From Chitinophaga caeni (lineage in GTDB: Bacteria; Bacteroidota; Bacteroidia; Chitinophagales; Chitinophagaceae): a stretch of 64,000 nt of DNA. The position numbers and the translations under genes are program-made. Positions 27,589 to 37,222 of the stretch are shown one piece after another. The notes below the pieces were generated by a model. The model did no database searches. It worked only from the letters and a program-made list of their open reading frames with translations, and was not told the origin of the DNA. Every line of letters begins with the position of its first letter. Within the stretch, counting starts at the first letter, position 1. The stretch covers positions 4,783,001 to 4,847,000 of the forward strand of contig NZ_CP023777.1 of NCBI RefSeq assembly GCF_002557795.1. The letters run 5' to 3'.

Positions 27589-27618
27589 TTTTGCGCATAC
27601 CTATCCTCATTTTGCGCA
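27589..27618. promoter_or_regulatory. Paired TTTTGCGCA sites 21 bp apart (AraC/XylR-type half-sites?)
   Basis: TTTTGCGCA occurs at 27589-27597 and again at 27610-27618, a spacing of two helical turns on one DNA face. The second copy extends into the palindrome TTTTGCGCAAAA. Tandem direct repeats at this spacing are usual for AraC-type regulators, and the XylR-type protein at 16550-17713 is the obvious candidate. Confidence 0.5.
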
Positions 27619-27703
27619 AAAATTTAACAAACTTGTCATATGGATATACAAAGGGATCCTCCTTCGGTTAACAATCTTGATGGGTTATAACAAAACATAC
27701 TTC

Positions 27704-27753
27704 AAAAAAAATGGTGCCTGGCAGAACATAAATATGTTCCACCGGCACCATTT
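27704..27753 (-). terminator. Rho-independent terminator after SusD at 27773
   Basis: Outer arms ATGGTGCC and GGCACCAT enclose an inner GAACATA/TATGTTC stem. Read on the minus strand, the hairpin is followed by a run of eight T (complement of 27704-27711). It lies 20 bases after the SusD stop codon. Confidence 0.85.
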
Positions 27754-27772
27754 AGAATCACAACAATTTCTA

Positions 27773-29281
27773 TTACAATGGGTTTTGGACAACTATACCA
27801 TTGGTGTTGTTGATTTCATCTTGCGGTATTACGAATTGCCATCTTTTGTCAGTCGGTTCTACGTAAAGAACGTCACCGGCAAGACTTGAATTATGATTTC
27901 CACCCCTTCTATCCAAGGCGATGTTCATACGTTTCAGATCGTAGAAGTCGAAACCTTCACCCCACAATTCTATACGGCGTTGTGTTAGTATCTCATCGAT
28001 CAGGGCAGCACCCGTATTGGTACTCATTACATAATTAGGATCACGTTGATGAGCCAGGGTATATAAAGCTTGCGCAGCTTCGGCAGTTTTACCGTCGCGG
28101 GCATTTGCTTCCGCTTCGATCAGGATCATTTCGGAGGCACGCATCAATACCAGGTCACCGATACTGCTACCGCCATCCGCAACGCGGAACTTACGGCTCA
28201 TATATGGGTAGCGTTTACCGCTATTAGGAATGGGGAAGTCGGTATTTTTACCTGTAGAATCCCATAATTGCTTCCTGACATCGGTATCTGTAATCTTAGC
28301 ATATAATGGAGAGAAGATTGCTTTGGGATTCCCCCTGATGTTCGATGAACCGAAGTTACAGGACATGTATGCAAAGAAGGAATAATAATAAGTAGTTTGA
28401 TCCGACTGTTGGTGCACACCCCAGATCCACTCATCATTGGAGTAATCATTAAACCCTGACATATAATCTGCATCACTCATCAACGTGAAACCATCCCTTG
28501 CACGGGCAGCATAATAAGCGGCGGAGTCCCACCTTTGTTGAGTCAATGCAACACGGGCTTTTAAACCTTCAGCAACATTCAAATCAAGATGTGAAATATT
28601 GGCGCGGTTATAATTTTGCAACATGGCCTTAGCCTGATCCAAATCGGCATTGATCTGGGTATATACTTCTTCCACGGTATTCCTCGGCGTGATCGGCTCG
28701 TTGGGCATCAATTTCAAAGGAACGGCCAGGCTGGAATTATCTCCACCCTTAACATAACGTTCCCCGAACAATTGAACCATCTGGTAATAAGCCCAGGCAC
28801 GGTAAGCATAAGCTTCTCCCTTGATTGCCATCTTATCTTCTTCGGGGCCGGTAGCGCCGTCCACGTTTGCTAAGATCATATTGGCATTACCGATGATCGT
28901 GTAGTAAAAAGCATAATTAAAGAATGGAACCCGGCTGGTACTGATACGGTGCGAGATCCATTTATATTCATTGTTGAACCAACCGTTTCCGGCTGCCGTC
29001 ATTACCAGGTCCCTTCCCATTACATTCATGTAAATCATGTTGGCACTTTGACCACCTTGGTCCTGGTTACTATAAAACTGGGAATACAAGTAGCGGTGAA
29101 TACCGTTTACAGCAGCCCAAGCGTTGTCTGTTGTACTGAAAGCATCTTCTGTTGCAACCTGGTCTGTAGGATTGGTTGTTAAATAATCCTTGCTGCAAGA
29201 CAACATTACCAGGGCAAAGAAAAAGAGGGATAAGTATTTCCCTTTGCTCAATAATTTATTCGAAATCATGCGCTTCATCAT
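27773..29281 (-). CDS. SusD/RagB-family lipoprotein (sigma/FecR module A)
   Basis: A 502-residue lipoprotein from the ATG at 29281 (MMKRMISNKLL), one base after the susC stop; an upstream in-frame GTG is less likely. The lipobox is LVMLSC (Cys29), followed by KDYLTTNPTDQVATEDAFS. SusD helices (MAIKGEAYAYRAWAYYQMVQLFGERYV) and the C-terminal EILTQRRIELWGEGFDFYDLKRMN segment are clear. It pairs with the STN-type SusC just upstream, and a strong terminator follows. No enzyme gene accompanies this pair, so the substrate cannot be told. Confidence 0.93.
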   Translation of the reverse strand: MMKRMISNKLLSKGKYLSLFFFALVMLSCSKDYLTTNPTDQVATEDAFSTTDNAWAAVNGIHRYLYSQFYSNQDQGGQSANMIYMNVMGRDLVMTAAGNGWFNNEYKWISHRISTSRVPFFNYAFYYTIIGNANMILANVDGATGPEEDKMAIKGEAYAYRAWAYYQMVQLFGERYVKGGDNSSLAVPLKLMPNEPITPRNTVEEVYTQINADLDQAKAMLQNYNRANISHLDLNVAEGLKARVALTQQRWDSAAYYAARARDGFTLMSDADYMSGFNDYSNDEWIWGVHQQSDQTTYYYSFFAYMSCNFGSSNIRGNPKAIFSPLYAKITDTDVRKQLWDSTGKNTDFPIPNSGKRYPYMSRKFRVADGGSSIGDLVLMRASEMILIEAEANARDGKTAEAAQALYTLAHQRDPNYVMSTNTGAALIDEILTQRRIELWGEGFDFYDLKRMNIALDRRGGNHNSSLAGDVLYVEPTDKRWQFVIPQDEINNTNGIVVQNPL

Positions 29282-29282
29282 T

Positions 29283-32200
29283 TTAGAAATTAAGATTAAC
29301 ACCCATTGTCATAATCCTGTTATAAGTGTACGAGTTAGAAGTGGTACCGCTAAACTCGCCGTTCACGTTCATCCCCTTCCTGGCAGAAAACATGTGCAAG
29401 TTCTCACCTGAAACATAGATACTGGCTCTCGTGGCATTAATGCGTGACAACCATCTTGCAGGCAAATCATATGACAAGGTAATATTATTGATATTCATGA
29501 AAGACGCCTTGGTTAGCCAACGGTCGCTGGCAGCGGAGAAATCGGAAATACGTTTATTATCCAATCTCGGCACATCCGTGATGTCACCCGGTTTTTGCCA
29601 ACGTTTCAGGATATCCGTAGAGAATATTGTACCGTAAGTACCTGCATGCATCAAGCTAGCATAGCTACCATCATATACTTTACCACCTAATTGATAAGTC
29701 AATAATACTGATAATGTCAAACCTTTATAACTAACCTGGTGTTGCATGCTACCGTATACCTTCGGAATGGAAGATTCCCCAACATACATCAGCTTAGCGT
29801 TACTCACGGAACTGGTTACCGTATCCTGCCCGCCGTTCTTATTAGTGATAATTTTGGTAGTTCCCGGATCATCAGGATCATAGGTTTCCGCTATGTAAAG
29901 TGCATCCCCGTTGTCCGGATCAACACCGTAGTAATGGCGCAAGTAGTAATCATAGATTGAATGACCGGCACTCAATTGCTTGGTCCCGTTAATGATTTTC
30001 TCTTGACCAACAGGCATCTTGGTGATTTCATTTTTGAACGTAGTTGCATTCAGCGTGATAGAGTAGTTAATATCGTTTGTTTTCACTACTTCACCTGTCA
30101 ATTGGAGTTCTACACCCCTATTGTACATATTACCCACGTTCTGGCTGATAGAGAATTCTCCGGATGTTGTACCCCCGTTACTCAATGGTTGTGGAACATC
30201 GAAGATCAAACCGCTCGTTTTACGATCGAAGTAGTCGACCAAACCGGATAAGCGACCTTTAAAGAAACTAAATTCAACTCCCAGGTCAAAGGAATTGTTA
30301 GATTCCCAGGTCAACTGGTTATTACCCAATGTACCTTGAACGAAGCCCGGCTCGGTAGCGTTATTACGCCCCAAGTTATAGAACGATTGGTAAGCGTAAT
30401 AGCTGATGCCGCCATCATTACCGATTTTACCATAAGAAGCTCTCAAACGTAAATAATCAACAAAGTTGGCATTGAAAAATTCTTCACGGTGGATGTTCCA
30501 AGCACCTCCAAGTGACCAGAATGTTGCCCAACGCACATCTGGAGAAAATTTCGAGTTACCGTCGCGGCGGATAGACCCGGTTACAATATACTTACCATCA
30601 TAATCGTAAGACACTTTACCCAGGTAACTTTCGATGGCCTTACTATCTTGATAAGAAGTAGTCGAGTTAATGGTAGAGAAATTCGGTAATTCAGAAATAC
30701 CATCTACAATTTGCCCTTGCTTGTTACCACTCAGGTAATTGTAAGTCAAACTATAGTTTTCATGACCTGCCATGGCGCTAACGCCGTGCTTGTTCCATTT
30801 TTTATCGAAATACAACAACTGGTTAAATGTATAGCTCAAGGTACGATCCGAATACCTGGTAGAACGTCCTGCCGGGGAGCCATCACCGATAATTTTGTTA
30901 TCGTAGTTCTGTTGGAAATTGCTTTGAATGTCGGCGCTGAAATTAGTTCTTAATTTCAGGAACGGCGCGAAGGTAACCTCACCGAAGGTACGGCCACTTA
31001 AGAAAGTACGGTTTTGAATCCTGGCATTGAGCAAGTTTTCATATACGGCGTTCCTACCGGTGGCAAAGGGCCTGTCTTCACCCAAATCATAGGCCGGTTT
31101 ACCGTTAACATCCAGAACGTAAGTACCGTCATCATTATGGGCATGTACCGGGTAAATAGGCGCAATATAGCGGGAGAAATAGAACGGGTTTACATACCCG
31201 GTATTACTGCTACTATTATCTTCATTCTCCTTTACATACGTACCCGCTACATTCAACCCGGTTTTAAACCAAGTAGTTGGAGTTACATCCAAGTTAACAC
31301 GACCGTTGAAACGTTTCATGTTAGAACTGATGAGGTAACCTTTCATATCGGTATAGCCAAATGAGCCGTAATAGGTAGATTTATCGCTACCACCGCTATA
31401 AGCCAATTGATAATTTTGGCGGGACCTGCCACCGTTTTCAGCAGCGTCGCTCCAATTTAAATCTTCAGGATATAACAGGCGGGCATTCGGGTTCATCATA
31501 CCATTTTCATCAACCAGTTGATCACCGGGAACATTGAACGGGTTCATACCGAGTAATTGGCTGATATCACTGTAAGCGGTACCGTTATAATTTTGTTTCC
31601 CGGCATTTGCCCCGGAGGTAAAGCGTGGGTATAAACCGGAAGCAATCTTGGAAGCATCTTCCAAAGGAATTGGATCATCTCCGTATACCATGCTATTGCG
31701 GTATGATTCCCACATCAGGGGAACATATTGGAATGCATTAACCCTATCATACTCCGGTAAACCGCGCCTTACTACCCCGTAGTTGGCCGTAAAACTTAAG
31801 GTAGGCTTGTATTTATTTCCTTTCCTGGTAGTGATCACGATAACCCCGTTGGCACCCCTGGAACCGTACAATGCGGCAGAAGTAGCATCTTTTAACACGG
31901 AGATATTCTCGATATCCGCCGGATCTAGGGAACTGATAGAACCATCATACGGCACACCATCAACCACGTATAGCGGGCTGCTGGACGCAGAGATAGAACC
32001 GAAGCCACGTAAGCGAATGGCAGCACCGGAGTTTGGCGCACCACCACTAAGCGTAGTTTGAATACCGGGAGCAGCGCCCACTAAGGCATTCGCGATACTA
32101 TTTAAGGGTCTTTTATCGAAGAAATCCCTATTGACTTGTGCTGCTGCACCCGTATAAAGATCTTTCTTCACGCTACCATAGGCAGTAATCACCTGCTCCT

Positions 32201-32882
32201 GCAATTGGTTGACGTTCAATTTCAGGATGACATTCAAAGTGTTTTTACCTTCTACGGCTGCTTCGGCTGTTTTATAACCGATGAATGAAACGACCAAAAT
32301 GTCGGTAGGCTTACAATCGATCGAGTAATTACCATTCTCATCGGTTACCGTGGCAACATTAGATCCTTTAACCACCACGGTTGCTCCGGGTAATGCCTGT
32401 CCTGTTTCATCCACCACCTTACCGGAAACTTTGATCCGGGCGGCGGCTGAACTGGGCATCATTTCCGGGCTGGCGTTAGCCCTTTGCTTTACGACAACCG
32501 TATTGTTAACGATCTCGTAGGTAAGGGTTTGGCCTTCAAAGCATTGATTCAGTACATCGCGTAAATCCCCGTTTTTCACTGCGAGGCTCACATTATGCCC
32601 CATGCGGATATCCTTATCGCTAAAGAAAAAGGAATAACCGGATTGCTTTTCAATTTCTTTTAAAATCTCCTTTAACGGAGCATTTCTCTTAGTAATTGTA
32701 ATTTTTTGTCCGAGCAAGGCAGCATGTGCAGAAACGCTGAAAATGAGCAGGATAGCTGTTGCGAACTTGATAAAGAACCGGGGGCGGAAAGCAGGCATAA
32801 TCACCTTGGTTTTCGCCGTTAATAGGCGGAATATCCCCCTTGCCCAATGATAAATTGGACTAAAATAAGCACGAAATTTCAT
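29283..32882 (-). CDS. STN-domain SusC-type transducing transporter (module A)
   Basis: A 1199-residue TonB-linked protein. The start at 32882 gives a long N-terminus; the Met at residue 29 (MPAFRPRFFIKF, 32798) is an alternative placing the signal peptide first. The order is signal (ILLIFSVSAHA), STN/secretin-like signalling domain (about 58-130, LKEILKEIEKQSGYSFFFSD), carboxypeptidase-regulatory-like domain, plug (YVVDGVPYDGS, SVLKDATSAALYGSRGANG), and a barrel ending MGVNLNF. The STN domain contacts a FecR-type anti-sigma factor in the periplasm, matching the FecR and ECF sigma genes directly upstream. Confidence 0.94.
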   Translation of the reverse strand: MKFRAYFSPIYHWARGIFRLLTAKTKVIMPAFRPRFFIKFATAILLIFSVSAHAALLGQKITITKRNAPLKEILKEIEKQSGYSFFFSDKDIRMGHNVSLAVKNGDLRDVLNQCFEGQTLTYEIVNNTVVVKQRANASPEMMPSSAAARIKVSGKVVDETGQALPGATVVVKGSNVATVTDENGNYSIDCKPTDILVVSFIGYKTAEAAVEGKNTLNVILKLNVNQLQEQVITAYGSVKKDLYTGAAAQVNRDFFDKRPLNSIANALVGAAPGIQTTLSGGAPNSGAAIRLRGFGSISASSSPLYVVDGVPYDGSISSLDPADIENISVLKDATSAALYGSRGANGVIVITTRKGNKYKPTLSFTANYGVVRRGLPEYDRVNAFQYVPLMWESYRNSMVYGDDPIPLEDASKIASGLYPRFTSGANAGKQNYNGTAYSDISQLLGMNPFNVPGDQLVDENGMMNPNARLLYPEDLNWSDAAENGGRSRQNYQLAYSGGSDKSTYYGSFGYTDMKGYLISSNMKRFNGRVNLDVTPTTWFKTGLNVAGTYVKENEDNSSSNTGYVNPFYFSRYIAPIYPVHAHNDDGTYVLDVNGKPAYDLGEDRPFATGRNAVYENLLNARIQNRTFLSGRTFGEVTFAPFLKLRTNFSADIQSNFQQNYDNKIIGDGSPAGRSTRYSDRTLSYTFNQLLYFDKKWNKHGVSAMAGHENYSLTYNYLSGNKQGQIVDGISELPNFSTINSTTSYQDSKAIESYLGKVSYDYDGKYIVTGSIRRDGNSKFSPDVRWATFWSLGGAWNIHREEFFNANFVDYLRLRASYGKIGNDGGISYYAYQSFYNLGRNNATEPGFVQGTLGNNQLTWESNNSFDLGVEFSFFKGRLSGLVDYFDRKTSGLIFDVPQPLSNGGTTSGEFSISQNVGNMYNRGVELQLTGEVVKTNDINYSITLNATTFKNEITKMPVGQEKIINGTKQLSAGHSIYDYYLRHYYGVDPDNGDALYIAETYDPDDPGTTKIITNKNGGQDTVTSSVSNAKLMYVGESSIPKVYGSMQHQVSYKGLTLSVLLTYQLGGKVYDGSYASLMHAGTYGTIFSTDILKRWQKPGDITDVPRLDNKRISDFSAASDRWLTKASFMNINNITLSYDLPARWLSRINATRASIYVSGENLHMFSARKGMNVNGEFSGTTSNSYTYNRIMTMGVNLNF

Positions 32883-32965
32883 ACTTTTGAATAGTTTGGG
32901 TTTGCTAAATCACTAAACAGTTAGATTACTGTTGAATTTTCTTTCATTCGACCCGGACATTTTTT

Positions 32966-32992
32966 GCCGTTCCATCTGATCCATGGAGCGGC
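32966..32992. other. Hairpin between FecR and susC of module A
   Basis: GCCGTTCCAT (32966-32975) pairs with ATGGAGCGGC (32983-32992), with one G.T pair and a 7-base loop. T-runs flank it on the plus strand only, so it is not a canonical terminator for the minus-strand FecR transcript. It may separate sigma/FecR from SusC/D expression. Confidence 0.4.
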
Positions 32993-33068
32993 ATTTTTAT
33001 ATCCAGCCGATTTTGTTTCCTTTGGTTGATAGTTTAAGTCAAAATTCAGGCATAAGCGATCTTAGATT

Positions 33069-34202
33069 TTAGGATTTTATAATGATTGTTTTATCTCTCA
33101 TTTCAAAATTCAACTTACCGGTTACTTCGAGAATATGCAGTAACTCGGAAAGTTTAACATCCCTCGATATGCCACCGCTAAATGTTTCCCCGATACTAGT
33201 TGCAGTTTGATATTCCACTGCCACCCCGTACCAGCGGCTCACTTGCCTCATGATGGAATAAATATCGACACTATTAAAACGGAAATGACCATTTTTCCAT
33301 GCTAAAATATTTTCAACGTCAACATTATGATCGAGTACTAATTTGCCGTTTCCATGTATACTGACCTGGTCATTTTCTTCCAGGATAACATTTCTAATTT
33401 TAAGCTTTCCTTCTACCAAGGTGGTTTTTTGCACGGGCTCGTCATTATACGTATTTACGTTGAAACTAGTCCCGAGATCTTCTAAAATTTCAGTGCCTGC
33501 TTTGACCCTGAAAACAATATCGGGCCTATGGGTTACTTCAAAATATGCTTCGCCAGTTATACTGACTTCCCTGGTATTCGTGTTGAAAGCCGTGGGATAA
33601 GTAATAGAGGAAGCCGCGTTCAGCCAAACCTTGGTACTATCGGGCAGCATAACCCTGAACGTGCGCCCGATCGGCGTACTGATCGTATTATAAACTACCT
33701 GTTGTTGAAAATCGGCCCCCTGGTAACTGATCTGGTCGCCGGTTTTAATAACTTTCGTGCTTCCCTGGGTAGTGAGTATCCCGTTGCCCAGCGAATCCAA
33801 TACTATTTCTTCGCCGTTAGCAAGCGTTAGTATAGCGCCGGATTGCCCCGGTAGAATATCGTGTTCTTGATCGATAACATTTGCTAAAGGGCGTTTTTCT
33901 TGTTTCCCTTGAAGGAACCAAGCCAAGTTAGCAGCTAATGCGAGGAATAAAACAGCAGCGGCAGCATACCAGGCCATTTTCCTGGATCTGCTGATCTTGA
34001 TAACTGGCCCGGTTTTTTCGATGCCCTGCAAAATATTTGCATGCATCCTTTCCCTCGTAGCTTCTGCTTCTCCAAATGGAACGGTCCAGCCAGACTCCCC
34101 GGAAATATAGTCAAACCAGGTTTCTACGATCCGTTTCTCTTCTTCGGAACACAAGCCCTTCCGGTACTTTACCAATAAATCCCGTGCTTTTTCCTTATCC
34201 AA
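33069..34202 (-). CDS. FecR-family anti-sigma factor (module A)
   Basis: A 377-residue protein. The start is read as TTG at 34202, because no ATG is near and the usual N-terminal motif (DLLVKYRKGLCSEEEKRIVETWF) begins right there. One transmembrane segment lies near 78-97 (MAWYAAAAVLFLALAANLAW). The periplasmic FecR domain follows (TPIGRTFRVMLPDSTKVWLNAASSITYPTAF, ITGEAYFEV), then a C-terminal STN-like DUF4974 part (MRQVSRWYGVAVEYQ). It holds the sigma factor inactive until the STN-type SusC binds its ligand. The sigma gene ends 53 bases upstream. Confidence 0.92.
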   Translation of the reverse strand: MDKEKARDLLVKYRKGLCSEEEKRIVETWFDYISGESGWTVPFGEAEATRERMHANILQGIEKTGPVIKISRSRKMAWYAAAAVLFLALAANLAWFLQGKQEKRPLANVIDQEHDILPGQSGAILTLANGEEIVLDSLGNGILTTQGSTKVIKTGDQISYQGADFQQQVVYNTISTPIGRTFRVMLPDSTKVWLNAASSITYPTAFNTNTREVSITGEAYFEVTHRPDIVFRVKAGTEILEDLGTSFNVNTYNDEPVQKTTLVEGKLKIRNVILEENDQVSIHGNGKLVLDHNVDVENILAWKNGHFRFNSVDIYSIMRQVSRWYGVAVEYQTATSIGETFSGGISRDVKLSELLHILEVTGKLNFEMRDKTIIIKS

Positions 34203-34255
34203 GTTAACTCAGTTTAATATTAGTGACATGAAAAGACTAAAAGTGGACTTTTTTA

Positions 34256-34867
34256 CTAAAAAAAATTTTGAATGGATATTTGGGCGATAATTACCAGGAT
34301 AGTAATAGAGATATGACGTAATTGTACCCGCAGTAATTTTAAGGCACGATGTATTTGCTTTCTTACCGTCTCTTCGGATATATCCAGCTGGTTAGCAATT
34401 TCCTGGTAACTTAAATTGTATTCCCTACTCAGGCGGAATACATGTTGCATCCTGCCCGGCAGCTGTGCAATTGCTGATTCCAGTTGATGACCGGTTTCCT
34501 TCAGGTTCAAAACATTTTCCGGTGCGGCGCCATCCTGCATGCTAAGCATAAAATCCGCCAAGTATTCGAGGTAATGTCCACGGTTGATATTCTTCTCGAT
34601 ATACCTGATAGACATATAACGGGCGCAATTAAATATATAAGTGGAGAAACTTGTTTTTATAGCAATGACCTTCCTGCGGTTCCACAGCGAAATAAAAATT
34701 TCCTGCACGATATCTTCCGCATCAGACTGCTCCTTAATCGCACGTATAACAAATGTCAATAGCCGCTCCCAATACCTATTATAAATGGTAGTAAATGCTT
34801 CTATATTGTCGTCTTTCACGAAGACGAGCAGTGCATCATCGGTCAGATTATGATAAGTTACCTGCAT
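34256..34867 (-). CDS. ECF-type RNA polymerase sigma factor (module A)
   Basis: A 203-residue sigma-70 family factor, read from the ATG at 34867 (MQVTYHNLTDD); the preceding codon is TTG. Region 2 is at about 25-90 (FTTIYNRYWERLLTFVIRAIKEQSDAEDIVQEIFISLWNRR) and region 4 at about 125-178 (MQHVFRLSREYNLSYQEIANQLDISEETVRKQIHRALKLLR). It ends in a hydrophobic tail, ITILVIIAQISIQNFF. It should direct transcription of its own SusC/SusD genes, controlled by the FecR encoded downstream. Confidence 0.93.
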   Translation of the reverse strand: MQVTYHNLTDDALLVFVKDDNIEAFTTIYNRYWERLLTFVIRAIKEQSDAEDIVQEIFISLWNRRKVIAIKTSFSTYIFNCARYMSIRYIEKNINRGHYLEYLADFMLSMQDGAAPENVLNLKETGHQLESAIAQLPGRMQHVFRLSREYNLSYQEIANQLDISEETVRKQIHRALKLLRVQLRHISITILVIIAQISIQNFF

Positions 34868-35266
34868 CAAGAAATTAAAACAACCAGTACGTATTAATCA
34901 ATAAAATAATGTGAATAAAATTTAGATATCACATAAAAAATAGCAGAACAGAACAATTTCATTTCACATTATACAATAAAGCATATAACAGGATTTAAAT
35001 TAGACCTACCCCTTCATTGCATAGATTTACTTTGTTGATTTAGTTTATTATTAGATCTTGGTTATGTACAAAGATAATTCTAAGATAGAGAATCCTATTG
35101 AAATCAACAATAATTTCCTATTGCTTGGGAAGTTTCCTTGTGGCTGGGAATATATGTTACAACTTTATATTTGTCTTTTCAATGGCCCCTTACAGTTCCT
35201 ATCGCAATAAAAAATCCGCCCCAGCCGGGACGGATTAGAATAATAATTCAGATTTATTTAAATAAC
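34868..35266. other. Intergenic region between sigma factor A and the PhnA-type gene
   Basis: An AT-rich gap of about 400 bases with no credible gene. The left part should hold the sigma promoter (minus strand). The right part holds the terminator of the PhnA-type gene at 35208-35236. Confidence 0.5.
35208..35236 (-). terminator. Terminator of the PhnA-type gene
   Basis: AATCCG (35213-35218) pairs with CGGATT (35231-35236), with a CCC/GGG extension near the loop. On the minus strand a run of T follows (complement of the A-run at 35209-35214). It lies 30 bases after the stop codon. Confidence 0.75.
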
Positions 35267-35830
35267 TTAAGACTTGCGGACATACTTGGTTAATATAACG
35301 ATGGTTTGTTCGTTAACCTTACCTTCTATTTGCTCTACATTATCATTTACAAGCCTAATTTTTCGAACGATGGTGCCTTTCGGCGCCATAAAATTAGCGC
35401 CTTTCACGTTCAAGCCCTGGGTTAATACCACGGTATCCCCGTTTGCCAACTCGGTTCCGTTACTGTCTTTATGCACTGCCTTCACCTCGAAGGCGCTCTT
35501 AGCCCACAGGACTACCGCTTCCCCTAATTCCACCGAACCCATGATTTCCGCGGCCCACTCTTCATCCTTAAAAGTGTATAATATCCTGTAACTCAAGGCT
35601 TGCACACTGGGTTCCGGATTCCAGATGCTACCTGCCAAGCAATGCCAATGCAGCTTCTGGCCCGCATCGTCTAAAGCTTTAAAACAGGTCTCACATAAGG
35701 CCACTTCATTTTCAATGGCATCATTATTTCTTGGGCTAACCGCGTACGCGGTGCTAGCTAATTCGCTGGCACATAGTTCACAGTTGCCTTCACTACGGGC
35801 TTGCAAAGCCGGGGTAATCCTAGTGTTCAT
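35267..35830 (-). CDS. phnA: PhnA-domain protein (YjdM-like)
   Basis: A 187-residue cytoplasmic protein read from the ATG at 35830 (MNTRITPALQARSEGNCELC). The frame stays open upstream, but that part (LLLIIY) does not belong to the family. A zinc-ribbon-like part has two CxxC pairs (CELC near 17-20 and CETC). The C-terminal PhnA domain reads ANGDTVVLTQGLNVKGANFMAPKGTIVRKIRLVNDNVEQIEGKV. The family was named from the alkylphosphonate operon but has no settled phosphonate role, and no other phosphonate gene is present. It is a single gene with its own terminator. Confidence 0.87.
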   Translation of the reverse strand: MNTRITPALQARSEGNCELCASELASTAYAVSPRNNDAIENEVALCETCFKALDDAGQKLHWHCLAGSIWNPEPSVQALSYRILYTFKDEEWAAEIMGSVELGEAVVLWAKSAFEVKAVHKDSNGTELANGDTVVLTQGLNVKGANFMAPKGTIVRKIRLVNDNVEQIEGKVNEQTIVILTKYVRKS

Positions 35831-35951
35831 ATATATAATCAATAATAAAGGCGCAAAAGTACTTCTTGCCATTATCATTATTTATGTCGAAAATCATTGG
35901 CCATTTCGTAAAATTACCAGTACTTTATTTATAAGACCATCATAAATAATT

Positions 35952-36344
35952 ATGCAGGCAGTACAATTCAGAATCGCGCGGCATACCAACCAGTTAAATG
36001 CCATGGTACAATTTTATACCGAAGGATGAGGACTCCCCCTTATCGGTCAATTCGAAAACCACCGCGGTTATAACGGCGCTATGATAGGTTTACCCGGTTA
36101 CACTTATCACTTAGAATTTACGGAAAGGCTTCTGCCCGGGGCATTGCCCCCGCCCCATCCTGATAACCTCCTAGTTTTTTATTTCGATCTTCCTGCTGAA
36201 TATTCGAGGCCCATACATCAACTAACTATTATCGGGGCCAAGCAGGTACAACCCTCCAATCCATACTGGGCAGAAAAAGCCCAAACCTTTGAAGATCCTG
36301 ACGGCAACAGGATAGTATTATGCAAGGGGGTTTTCAAAAAATAA
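35952..36344 (+). pseudogene. VOC/glyoxalase-family gene interrupted by an in-frame TGA
   Basis: Reading from the ATG at 35952 gives MQAVQFRIARHTNQLNAMVQFYTEG, then TGA at 36027-36029. The same frame then continues without shift for another 104 codons (GLPLIGQFENHRGYNGAMIGLPG ... FEDPDGNRIVLCKGVFKK) to a normal stop. Without the TGA the product would be about 130 residues, the normal size of a single VOC-fold protein, with the typical FYTEGLGLP-like start and the DPDGNRIVL end. The lost residue is probably Leu. It is most simply a recent nonsense mutation or a sequencing error. A downstream Met at 36081 could start only an incomplete fold. Confidence 0.8.
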
Positions 36345-36563
36345 CCAGGTGTGATATCCCTAATTGACAGCATAAAATATTCAAGTTGATATATTTTACA
36401 TCATAAGAATATTTAATTAATAATTTAACAGGTGGAAATTACTTACAACCAAGCAATATTGTATGTATATTAGGTAATATTAAGCATGATTTTTTCATCT
36501 GTCTTAAGATATTTGTTATAATTATTCGAAACTAAGATTGATTGCTACTATTCTTCGCTAATT

Positions 36564-37148
36564 ATGGGTTTGACAAGCATAGAAAACGAGCACAAATTAC
36601 TTCACTGTATTGCCGGGGGAGATGATACTGCATTTCGCACTCTTTATAATGGCTATGTACACCAGGCCAGCAATACCGTATTTGCCCTAACCCATTCCAA
36701 AGAGCTTACCGAAGAAATCATCCAGGATGTATTCCTTAAAGTATGGAAGGAAAGAACCAAACTTACCGGTATCCAGAAATTTAATGCTTACCTGTTTATC
36801 TCATTAAGGAATTGCACGATCAATTACCTGGCTTCCCTGGTTGCCGAAAGAAAAAAATATAACAATTACGCGAGCCACCTACTCTCCCAACCGCAAGCCG
36901 AACCGGAGACGACATACCAGGTAGCTGACAAGCTAGACCAGTTAATCTCCGAGCTACCAAGGCAACAAAGGATCGTATTTCTCCTAAGGGCCCAGGGTTT
37001 CAAAAATCCAGAAATAGCCAGGCGGATGAAACTTAGTACTGCTTCCGTAAAAAAATACAATCAACTTGCCTTGAAATTCCTACAGAAAAAAGTAAATGCC
37101 GAAAAAAGCTTACTGGCCTGCCTGGCACTAATTCATTTATTTAAATAA
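36564..37148 (+). CDS. ECF-type RNA polymerase sigma factor (module B)
   Basis: A 194-residue sigma factor starting at the ATG of MGLTSIENEHKLLHCIAGGDD. Region 2 is at about 20-90 (FRTLYNGYVHQASNTVFALTHSKELTEEIIQDVFLKVWKER) and region 4 at about 120-175 (LPRQQRIVFLLRAQGFKNPEIARRMKLSTASVKKYNQLALKFLQ). A short hydrophobic tail follows (LLACLALIHLF). FecR begins 74 bases downstream. It points away from module A, with the PhnA-type gene and the broken VOC gene between the two. Confidence 0.93.
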   Translation: MGLTSIENEHKLLHCIAGGDDTAFRTLYNGYVHQASNTVFALTHSKELTEEIIQDVFLKVWKERTKLTGIQKFNAYLFISLRNCTINYLASLVAERKKYNNYASHLLSQPQAEPETTYQVADKLDQLISELPRQQRIVFLLRAQGFKNPEIARRMKLSTASVKKYNQLALKFLQKKVNAEKSLLACLALIHLFK

Positions 37149-37222
37149 TTTTTTTCACCGCGTATCTCCTTTTTATAGTTTTTATTGTCTTTATAATAAA
37201 GTCTTTATCAACTACCACCTAT

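Larger units (their letters stand above)
27158..27772. other. Long leader/intergenic region upstream of the second susC
   Basis: This 615-base stretch has no convincing gene. From right to left it holds the terminator of the neighbouring SusD gene (27704-27753), a pair of TTTTGCGCA repeats (27589-27618), and a potentially structured 115-base element (27280-27394). The remaining 120 bases lead up to the susC start at 27157. Confidence 0.55.

Noticed and set aside
35267..35830. Phosphonate utilisation locus
   Set aside because: Only the PhnA-type protein is present; no C-P lyase, transporter or phosphonatase gene lies nearby, and the family name is historical.
36027..36029. TGA read as selenocysteine or another recoded residue
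   Set aside because: The position corresponds to a variable or Leu residue in VOC proteins, not an active-site Cys, and no selenocysteine insertion hairpin was evident just after it.
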